From: Apostichopus japonicus
Taxonomy: Eukaryota > Echinodermata > Holothuroidea > Aspidochirotida > Stichopodidae
Assembly: GCF_037975245.1 (NCBI RefSeq)
Contig: NC_092576.1
Span: 15,177,111-15,241,110 of the forward strand
Direction of reading: 5' to 3'
Length of the DNA stretch: 64,000 bases
Shown here: in pieces, positions 35,701-47,700 of the stretch
How the letters are laid out: the number at the start of each line of letters is the position of its first letter
How positions within the stretch are numbered: the first letter of the stretch is position 1
Program-made: the position numbers and the translations under genes
The notes under the pieces: generated by a model
The model's database searches: none
The model's input: the letters and a program-made list of their open reading frames with translations, nothing else
What the model was told of the DNA's origin: nothing

Positions 35701-38700
35701 CCTCTGCATAAAGGTAGAAAAATAAAATTATAATTTTGCCCTTCTTACCCAACCTTTGCAACTTCATGCGCAATAAAGTGAAAAGCTTTGTTCGAAAATG
35801 AATGATCTAAATGATTAATAAGGCTAATATAATACCTGACCTTTAACATTCCTTGAACTTGCTTCTTCTGGAATGTTATCTGGCTTGATCGAAGACGGCA
35901 GTTTACAGTTACCAAGCCTTCAAAGGGATATACAAGAATTAAGTTACAGTAATAAATGGGCCATTCTGTGGAAAATGAAACTGGCATGAAAAAACTAAAG
36001 TGTTCCTCAGGACCAAATGTTTTATAATTTGTTTTATAGGGATACCTCAAGTTTTCTGTTTCATATTTTTTCATTGAAATGACAACCATAACATACTAAT
36101 TTGCATAAATTTGCATTATTGTAAGTTTTAGCCAAAATTTGTAGTTTTTAACTGTAAATTTGTTTTTTTCTACATGAGTATCTAGAAATAATATTTCAGT
36201 TATCAACTATCACATGGAGGCAGCTATACATGAGTTAATTTATTTCATTCCTAAAACAGAGGTTCCTGATCTTCAATTCTTCGTTAATAGTGGGTGCTAA
36301 TTAGCATAATTTTGATGTCACACACGTGACAAAAATAACGCAAAAGTTTTCATAAAAAGTAACTGATGTGCCTTATGATGTCCACACTTGATATGCAACC
36401 GTTCTAGGTAAAGAGTGTTAGTTCTGCAACATATCCAGTCAAATAATTATTCCTACGATTAATTATAGCCTGTAATTAGTCATCACACACGTGACCGATC
36501 GTCACGTGTGTGACATTTATGGTCACGTGTGTGACAATGAAGCCTCAAGTTGAGCATTCAACAAAACTAAATGGACTAAATATGGACTAAATATAGCAGA
36601 CTGGTTTGTTATGTGTGTGTGTGTGTGTGGCCTGACAACAGTGTAATATGCAAATGAAAAAGCTCCATCCAATGAAATTGCAGTAGCACTGTGGACTTGG
36701 ACTGTTGTTATGTCATGTGTGTATGGCATGACTAGTGTTATATGTAAATGAGGGAAGCTTCATCCAATGAAATTGCAGCATCCATGAACATGCAGAATGT
36801 CACACACGTGACCCAACAATGTCACACACGTGACCAAAAAAATCATGGCAGTAAAACTGATTTAAGGTAATTCCTATGGAATATCAACATCAGTGCTGTT
36901 CTGTGGTCATTACTAGAGTCAACATTTGCACTGCAAAATTGCATACTATGGAATGAAAATTCAGAATGTCACACACGTGACCGGATTTTTTTAGCTTATG
37001 TAGTAGTATTAGTATGCTAATTTTAGAAGTGAAATATTTAGGTGAATTGTCTTATTAGAATGGAAACACATTAAGGTAGTAACATGAGAATTTAGGTTTA
37101 TCCAGCCCTGTTAGAAACTGAGGAATTTGCCAATGTTTTTTTTGTGCAAAAGAGCCAGTTTCATTTCACGTCACACACGTGACCGACCTTTATATTTCCT
37201 CTGCCAGCACATGAATGTTCTGATTTTGGCTAAGGTATATGGTTTTGTAAAAGAGTCCCCTAGTGCATACTTAAGTACTACAATCAACCCAACTTTCTTT
37301 ACCTAAAAGTAGTTACTTAGTGGTAAAGTGCAGATCTCCCAATTTTTCGTCACACACGTGACCGAGAATGGCCCAAATACATTTAACATGTTATGAAATC
37401 AAAGAATATCTTGTGCCATCACGGCAACGGTGAGCTGGATATGAATGGACTGATTTTCTTCCTTTCTGTTGTGAAGCGAGGTGTTTAGAAGGTGTGGATG
37501 CATCGGCCCACTTTTGGTGACGATTAATAAAAACAAACATGTGATAGTACTCAAAAAGGTAAAATAACTTGCTAAAACTTACAAAATATTATAATACCAA
37601 CATTCCAACTTTATGCATCATTCCAAGAATATTAAAATAATCCCACAGTGCTGTGAAGTACAGATTCATAGGCGACCCTGACTATTTTACTTTTACAAAA
37701 CACAGGTATCTAGACCAAATACCGAATAACTATCACTGAAACCATTGACGCTCATCTAAAATGAATTTAACTAAAACAACGCATCCCTTTACCCTCTCAT
37801 CCATCAACAAGAAAGTCGTCCAAAAATAATGTCCTATTTTGTGTTTTTGATATTTAACACATTTTAGCATAACTATATGATACAGCACATAATGTTTTGT
37901 TAGTTTGAATTTGCTCATTTTATCTTTATTTGTTTGTGGTTTCCCTTTGACTTTGGTTTTAACTTCTAAGGTCAAGCCTTATTAAACTTAATAAAATGAA
38001 AATTCTCCATCCCAGACAGATACACCATACCCTCACATATGAAAAAACAACTTACAACTTGATGTTAACTGCAAAGTAACTATTGTAAAGTGCTGAGTAG
38101 CAAATTCAAATTTTAAGGTATTTCCCAATTTAAAATTCCTTTAAAGTAGCGTAACACTACAAACTGCACCTTGTTTTAAATATGATTTCGGTAAACTCAA
38201 CTGGTGTAGAATATGAATGCACGAGACCCTGCAACAAGTCTTATAAAAAATATGTACTTCTAGCGTTAACCCTCTGACTCCCCCCCCCCCCCAACCCCAC
38301 GAAAGGCATGTAAGGTGATTTACCACTTACCATAGTGTCTTGAATTTTAGTGACTTTATGCCATAGTTTATTAATCCGATCACGTCTTCCTCGCTAAGTT
38401 CTTCAGTTCCTCCTACATTGATGTGTATCTTCTGTACTGATGATAGGCTTGATAAACAAAGACCGGACTCAAGTCTGATATCTTCACCGTCAAATCCACT
38501 GAAGGACCATTGAAGGTAAAGATGAAGTATAGGAATCTGAAGAATAGGAAAGAAAGATCACAGTTAACTTGTGTTTCCTTAATATTAGACACATGTACAG
38601 TAAGCATATAGCAAGAATTTAACATGTATCAAACAAATGACCAAATAATCAACGAACGGCTATACATGTTAATAAACAAGAAATATATACATAAATGATT

Positions 38701-41700
38701 TGCATTACATAAATTATCTAAGTTTTCACATAATGAACTTCACAATTAACTGATAACTTTAAAAAAACAAAATTGACAGTTATGTTTTCGTATGCACGTT
38801 TCATTTCATTTAATGCAGAAACCTATGAACGCCTAACACTGTATCCACGCTAGATATGAACTGTATTTGACCAAACAAAAATGTTATTATGTTTTATATC
38901 AATTTACGGAATAATATGAAGAACATTTTATGGTTTAAATCATATCATTTTTATCCAGATTAAATGATTAAGACCCTGCTCAAATGTTGTTCGTTCCGCA
39001 GTTATTATAGTTGATCCAGGTGGTACATGTATGTATTATTACAGACAAACCAGCCGAGACCAGACAACGTTCCTGCCGTGAATAGCCCGCTACAATCGAC
39101 TTCTCTTCACGATAGCTGCAGTTTATCATTTAAAATCTAGTGGAAATGCTGTATCTGATAGTAACGACGTTAACTATTACCTTTACTTTGTAACCAATTT
39201 TGCAACATTCACAATATCACATTGTATGCATCAAATATGTTGAGTGATTACATGTTTTTATTCATTAAAATGAAAACCCCCCAAAAAATGATGATAACAA
39301 ATATATTTTTACAATCGTTTTAAGGTTGGCTCGGAAATAAATAATTTAGCCATCTCCCCCTCGTTATTCTTTCAGTGAATAATTTATTTCCCCTTTTTGC
39401 CTATTACTACATTTATGTATTACATTCGCCAATCAATCCGATGTTGGACACTTTCTGCCGTCAGTTGCCCGCGACAATGGACTTCCGTTCCCGGGAGACA
39501 CAGATGCAGTTCCATACATACCATAATGTATATTCTACATTGAACACTAGCTAGTGAGATGTGGCTATAATGGCCTAATTACTTGTAATTAAAAATATAC
39601 TATTCACAAGATTATTAGCTTAGTCTAGTACTTCGAAAAAAATAGTCAGTCAGAGAGATACCGTCTAGAAATCCCCTCCCATCAGATTGGCTTATTGATA
39701 GACTCTAAGCGACCAAATCAGAAATTATGATTAGAATAATTAGCCAACTATGAGTAACCAAAAGAATGTTTAAGCAAAGAGTGACGATTTCAGCAAATTG
39801 TAAAACTACTTTGAAATCATTTTAAATAACGCTTAGAATGATTGTAAGTTGGCCTATTTTAATTATTTATCTCATATTTCCCTTACTTGGTACTTTGTTG
39901 GTGCTACTGTATCTGTTATCAATCAGCCAGCACCCATTCACGCTTTCCAGCCTTACAGTGATCTAATATACATCATCGTTACTTTACTGTAATATGTCAC
40001 AGTATTTAGTAGAGCGAGTAACATCAATAATGGCCAAGTCATACTGTACAATAGTAACAATAAAGGCTTCTCGGATTAAATCAAAATCATTACGACATTT
40101 TAAATTCAGTTAGGCCTACTGTATCATTCTGAAACAAATACTCTACTCATTTAACCGTGGATGTATTTGAAGGAAGTTGGCCTAGCCTATGCCTGATTGA
40201 CGTCCATACGTTAGAGTTAGGAATCGAAGCTATATTGCAACCCCTAGTGATAAAACAGAAACAATGTTACCGTTGCTGATAATCTCCCTTTCAGAATGAC
40301 TTATAATGCACTCGTATGCGTAAGGTAAGGCTTACAGCGTTCACGTTAATTTCACCTACTTTCAGCTATTTTAATAACATCAGCAAACCACAAACGATAT
40401 TCTCGCCTAAAAGACGTAAATCCAGTTGTATGTCGCAGGGAATGAATGACACACTAAACGTACACACTGAATGTTACAATAGTAATACAATGTGTACGTA
40501 CGTAGATCACTGTATACGGCAGGATTGCATGTGCTTTAGAAACAGATGTTTATTCGTTGGAATGTAAAGATGAAAGGAAGCGTCCTGGAATTGTTATTTA
40601 TTGTTTCTTTAATTGTATATTTGGTGTATGCATAGAAATTGCACTAGTAAGAATACTGACACAGTGTATCGCCGTGTGTATTTAAGCAGTTAAGATACAT
40701 CTTCAATAAAACAAGTTAAATATAAGTATATGTAACCCACAGAATGTCTACTCAACATAACGTTAGAATAGGGGTTCCCTATCCCGGCATAATCTGTACA
40801 GTAGGATAGCGTACCCTAGCCAAGCCTTACCGATACGAAAACGGTCGATAATATTAAGTAAAATATACGATCACTGAATCACTCCAGTGCTACAAGAACT
40901 TAACAGGTTAAAGAAAGATATATTTACCTCCAAGTGTCAACAATGTGATTGTCCAAGTGCATCACATGCTCATTTATTACTTAGAACTAAAACTTTCGAT
41001 AAACTATTCGTGCTTGTTGATTCGTCTTGAAATATATAGTGTGCACGCTAACTGAGCTATTCCCAGCTGGCTATATTGCGTAACACACAAGGACCCTTTG
41101 TTCGAGCCGGAAATGACTCATGGCTACTTGCCATGGAACGCACAGATTCCCTCACACTCCCCTGCTAAAACTAAGTTTGTCACCAAACTATTACTAAACA
41201 ACCTTAAGAGTGAATACAAACATTATACATAACATGAAATACAACTGTTAAAACTGTCCTTAAAGTATTGTAGTAGAGGTACCAGAAAACAACTACTAAT
41301 GACTTAGGACACACTTCTCTGGAAGAGGCACTTCAGAAAGTAACAGCAATCACTGAAGAGAAAAGGTTAATAAAAACAGCAACAACCGAGAGTATTCTAA
41401 AATACTTTCAGCTAAAGTAAAGTTGACTGGCTATTTACAATATCAACGCTGGTAGCCAAAGATTGGAAGGGAGAAGTCCTCTGGAATTTTCTACTGAAAT
41501 TTTACTAGTAATAACTTTTACTAGTAACAACTTTGAACTGAAACTAAAACTTTTCAGAACTGATTTTGGAGAATTAATAGATAAGGGAACTTATAGAAAC
41601 ACATATTTTTAGAATGTGTTAGGAGTAGAAGACTCTTTTAGGTAAGGGATGCAACTGCGTCCAAAATTTGTTTTGACCTATCATGGATAGACTGCAGTCG

Positions 41701-44700
41701 CCTGTCTAGACTCTCAGTCGGGTCTGTCTCTTAGAAGTTAGTTTGGACACTTCGTGGCTCATGGTATAGGTTTCTGTGTCTTCCTCTACCAGATCTCATG
41801 CTTCGTCGTGGTTGGTCATCATAGTCACTGTCACTGGTGCTACTGTCTGAGTTGGTGGAAGGACGGTGTGGTGGAGAGCAGTCATCATCAGTCGGGGAAA
41901 CCTCAGGCTCCTGGTAAACGATGGGACACGGCTTTATCTCTCGTCGATGAACAGTTTTCTCTTCACCAGTATTGTCGACAAGCTGTATGGTGTAGTTAGC
42001 TTTACCCCCAGGTCTTCCAATAATCTTGTATATGACAGGGCTCCATTGGTCTTGAATTTTGTGCCGTCCTTGAGGATGAGACCGGAGGTACTCTGGTTTG
42101 CAATGGTTTGCAATGCCAAAGGTTTTTCCTGAGCATCCCTGTCATATCTAACCTTTCTCTTGGCAGCTTCACTGGTCATACGCTCCCCTGCTTTCTGGTA
42201 TGCCATCCTCATGGTTTCAGCGTGATTTAGTAACCATTCATTAGTTGGACTGTCATCATCAGAGTTGGCATTGAGCAGGAAGTCCACTGGAAGTTTTGGT
42301 TCTCTGCCAAACATAATGTAGAAAGGCGAGAATCCTGTCGACGGGTGTTCCGCAGCATTGTATGCATACAGCACTTCTGGTAGATGTTCGGACCATCTCC
42401 GTTTGTGGTTTGCAGGTAGAGTTCTCAACAGGTCATGGAGAGTACGATTGAACCTCTCCACCTGCCCATTTCCTTCAGGGTGATAAGGAGTACTTCTTGT
42501 TTTCTTTACTTGGTACATGGAACATAGGGAACGAATTAGTGATGATTCGAAGTTTCTGCCTTGATCAGAGTGTACACGCTGGGGAACTCCAAACTTGGTG
42601 AACCATTCTCTCACCAGTACTTTGGCTGTTGTCTCTGCGGTTTGGTTCCTGGTGGCTACTGCCTGTGTATATTTGGAGAAAACGTCAGTCATCACCAAAA
42701 CATTTTCTCGACCAGTTGTGTCCTTCTCAAGGATGGTGAAATCGATTGCCAACATTTCGTTCGGCCTGGTAGCGATCATGCTCCGCAGCGGCTCTTTAAT
42801 TCTAGGACCCATTTAAGCTTTAACACAACGGTCACATTGGTCACACCAAGAAGTAACATGTTCAGTCATCTTGGGCCAGTAACATCTACTCCTCACCAAT
42901 CCAAGGGTTTTGTTAGACCCTTGATGCCCAGCCTGGCCATGACATGCTACAAGGACATCATTCCTGAGAACACGTGGGAGGATCAGTTGCTTTTGCTTGT
43001 CCTCAGTGACCCGGTACAGTAGCCCATTAATGGTCTTGATCTTGTTCATCTGCCGACACAGCAGTACAACATCTTCACTCTCATGTGCTCGTTCGTAAGG
43101 AGTAGGTTTTTGGTTGGTTGTAATGTAGTGCAGGAGTCGAGCAATCGACTTATCCTTCTGCTGTAGTTCTGCTAGCTGTGTGTTGTCATAACCCGGGAAC
43201 ATAGGTAAAGACGTAAGGGCACTGACATGTACTGGATTCTCTGTAGTAGGTGCCCGTTGAAGGTTGGCAGGAAGAGTAGTCATTCTGGCTGTATGCACAT
43301 AATTAGCAGATGAAACATGGTTATGTGGAACTTTATCCACAGGTCTCCTGGAGAGGGCATCTGCCGCTTGGTTGCTTTTACCTGGTTTGTATGCCACAGA
43401 AAATTCGAAAGCTGCCAAAGCTCCAACCCAGCGTTGACTTACTGCATCTAGCTTAGCAGACTTAAGGTGGGCAAGAGGGTTATTATCAGTATAGATAACA
43501 AATGTTGAGCCTAGCAGATAGTCTCTAAATTTCTCTGTTATCGCCCACTTCATCCCCAGGAGTTCAAGTTTCATACTGGAGTACTTCTGCATGTTGCGTT
43601 CTGGTCCACGCAAGGTCCTGCTTGCATAAGCTATGACACATTTTTTTCCGTTTTGGACCTGTGACTGGACTGCGCCCAATCCAAGGGAGGAGGCATCAAC
43701 TTCCACTTCAAAGGGCAACTTGAAATCAGCATAGGCCAGTATTGGTCTTGAACATAATTTGCTCTTCAGAGTGTCAAAAGCTTGTTGATGCTCTGTCTGC
43801 CAGGTAAATGCTGCACGTTGGTTGTTCTTCCTTTCTTTCAAACAGTTAGCAACAAGGGCATGCAAAGGTCCAGCTACTTTAGAAAACCCAGGAACAAATC
43901 TCCTGTAGAAGGAACATAAACCAAGATATGACCTAAGCTCCTTTACATCTTTGGGAGTCGGCCATTTCTTCACAGCATCTACTTTCCCTGGATCTGTCAT
44001 TACTCCATCTCGTGTCACAATATGACCCAGGTATTTCACTTCAGGTTTGAACAACTCACATTTACTTGGTTTGATTTTTAGTCCAAACTTCCTTAACCTA
44101 TCAAAGACTAGTGAAAGGTAAGTGAGATGTTCTTCGAATGACTTGGAATAGACAAGGATATCATCCAGATAACAGAGAACGCACTGAAAGAATTGGTCAC
44201 TCAGGCAGGCTTGCATTAGGCGTTGGAAAGTTCCCGGTGCATTACATAACCCAAAGGGCATTCTGTTATACTCAAACAGAACAAATGGTGTGGTGAAACT
44301 AGTTTTATATCTGTCGGCTTTGTCAACTGCCACCTGGTGGTAACCAGCCAAAAGGTCTATGGAGGAAAACCACTCTGCTCCATGCAGTGCATCTAACGAC
44401 TCATCGATCCGAGGTATTGGGTATGAATCCTTAATGGTCTTCTCGTTGAGCCTGCGGTAATCCACACACAGCCGTAGTGAACCATCTGTCTTACGGACAA
44501 GGACGATAGGAGAAGCAAAGGGACTAGTACTTTCCCTTATAACTCCTGCACCCAACAACTTTCCGACATGTTCCCTTACTTCCTCTATTTGTGGAGGAGG
44601 AATTCGTCGATATGGTTGCTTGGTAGGAGTTTCGTCTTTCAGGTAAATTCGATGGGTAACCTTGTCTGTATAACCTAGATCAGTGTCTGAAGCAGCAAAA

Positions 44701-47700
44701 ACATCAGAATTCATCCGAAGCAGATTCTCTGCCTGTTGCCGTTGCTCACTGGAAAGACCACTCCAAAGTAATTTTGACACTTTGGATTCTGCATCTGGTT
44801 CTCTGTCCATCTGGATGTAGTTGATGTCTGCATTGAGCCTATTAATTCCCTCGAAGTTGACACTGCCATCATCAACCATTGTTGCATATTGGAGTTTGCC
44901 AAGAGGTGCTCTAGGGTTAAGCCACACTTCTTCTTCGGAAAGGTTTACTACCTGAAGATTGAGACGACCTTTACAGGCAAAAGTCAAGGTGCAGCAGACG
45001 GACACACCAGCAGGTAGGTTTTCCACCGGCTCCACAATAACCTCAGCAGCCTCTGAACATACAGGACCTGTCACTGGCACTACAATGGCAGATCTAGCTG
45101 GAATTCTGACCTTTCTACTTCCTGCAACTTTGACAACACCCTGGACTACTTTGGCTTTTATCTGAGGTTGATGAGTTGAAGGCAATTCCAAAAGTTGTGC
45201 AAGCTGTTCTGGGGCGCAATGGTTCAGAACATTCATTCCTATAAGCATACATCCCGGTTTGGCTAATCTAACTACCAGAATGCCCCGCTCAGGGATTGTA
45301 ATGCCCCCAAGTTGGACATCTGACAGGAAGAAACCTGTATAAGGAATGTCTGTATTGTTGGCAGCTCTGAGATTCAACCAGTTCAACTGTACCAATGGAA
45401 GGTGCCCAAGATACTCCTGGAAGGTCTGCTCAGGTATTATAGTGACCTGAGAGCCTGTATCTATTACAGCCTCTATCTCCACATCCGCCAACTTCACCGT
45501 CACGATCGGCCTGTTCCCCACCAATGCTGTCTCTGAAATCGAGCCTAACTTTAAACAGTTGTCACCCAGTACATGGCTCCTGTTGCTGGGTGGTTCTAGT
45601 TTGACGCACTAGAGCTTACCACTACAGGACTAGGACATTCACTGGCGTAGTGTCCCATCTCCTGGCACCTTCTGCATCTAATCTCTGACCTGTCTCGTTT
45701 CGGTCTTTTGGTGAATGTTCCCTTTCTGGCAGATTGGTCCTCCAGTCTCTCCAACCGTGTATTGAACTCGAACTGTTGCTTACGCACAGCTTCAACTGCT
45801 TCGGTTTGTTTAGAAATGGCTGATGAAAGGCTTTCCAAAGTGTCAGAGAGCTTGTCTCCGACTGTCTCAGCAAAAGAAACAGCTGCCATCCTCTTGTCAT
45901 GGCTGGGAGACTCATCTTCCCCCATAAAGGGCCAAGTCTCTAAGTTGAATGAAGGACATGTGACCTTCATCTTTCATCAGTCTCTTCAACTCTCTGCGTA
46001 GGGTTTTGTCTCGAAGTCCATCGCAGAACTGTTCCCTTATGGTTTTCTCTGGATTGGGGACATCGTCAAGGGTAGACAGCTTTTCTGCCTGCGCCATTAA
46101 TCTGAAGGCGAAGTCAGAGGTGGACTCTCTGTCGCCTTGGGTACAGTTGTACACTCGCCTCATCAGTGAGTCAAGAGTGTACCGTTCTCCGAAGGTTTTT
46201 TGAAGGACATCTAGTATCTTGTCAGGGTCGGAGGTCAGCTGACTAGGCCGGTGGCATATCTCTCGACGTGCAGGACCATCTGAGCAATAATGAAATCTGC
46301 AGCACTTGCTCCAGTCAGCCTCCGCAGTTTCATAGCCGTCTTAACATCTTCTACAAAGCTTTCACCTGACATCCATCAGATCCAGAGAAAGATCGGAGCT
46401 TCTTCTCCGGTGGAAGAACATAAACGGTGTTGGGTTTCTCATTTTGTTTGGTTGCTTTGGCCACCTGTAGCTCCATCGTCAGCTCATCTAGTCTCCTCTG
46501 GATCTCCCTCACTGCCTTTCCAGACATCTTACTTCACCACTACCCTCTTGATTTGATTAAAATTTTCAAATTTTGCCACACATCCCACTTCTGACACCAA
46601 ATTGTGAGGATGTAGTAGACAGAAATAACAACGGATTTTGTGTTTCACCAATGGTCTGGTGGCACCATGTATTTAAACATGAAATTAGATATAATTGGTA
46701 AAATCAAGAGGGCAGTGGGTAAGACTCAAGAGAAACCCCCTGACACACTGCAAAGAGAAGAAGTAAAAGTGAAAAACAGGAAAAATGACTATACGGTATA
46801 TACGCACTCTAGAGGTAAAATATTAACGTCACCTAAGACCAAGGCCAAAAAGGTGTACATGCACGGACATCGTTATGACATCTTTAACTTAACTAGCAGT
46901 GGTATTAATCCAACGTATAACAATACATAGTAGAAGTAGCTGCGACTATTACGTCCCTGACACGTCTGTCAATAACAACAACTTAATACTAAACAAAAGG
47001 GTATTGTCTATATACGGCTTAACTACCAAACATATATACTGCTTTAAGTTATAACATTTTAGTAAAACAATACTAGCTCGGATAGTGCATGGCGAAATTA
47101 ATACAAACCATTGAATTTGGTCAAAGGGAAGGAAAATATCTTAACTATTATGCATACTATCACTTTAAGGCTATAACTGTACTATCCCTTTAAGTGGGTA
47201 GTCATGACCTTAAATATGATAAGAGAAAATATCTCTAAAGTCTTAATGGTTAAAAGTAAAATAATGAGAAAGAATACTGATAATATAGAAAAAGCACTTA
47301 AAAATATAGATGCACATGGTGAGGCTATGCTGTTATGTTACGTTAGGTAACTACATGTTATGAACCTCATTCTGTATACATATAAAATACTATAAATTTA
47401 ACGTTACATGGGCGCCGCCATCTTGGCTGAAACAGAGGGCGCTCTCCCAGAACATAATCTCAACCTCGTGTATGTGAGCCTCTTACGTAACTGGCTCCTA
47501 GAATTATCTCTATAATCTCTATAATACATTCCTTTCAAATATGAATGTGAAATCAACCCTTAAGTAAAACCTGTAGATTATTTATTAAGATACATCTTCA
47601 ATAAAACAAGTTAAATATAAGTATATGTAACCCACAGTATGTCTACTCAACATAACGTTAGAATAGGGGTTCCCTATCCCGGCATAATCTGTACAGTAGG

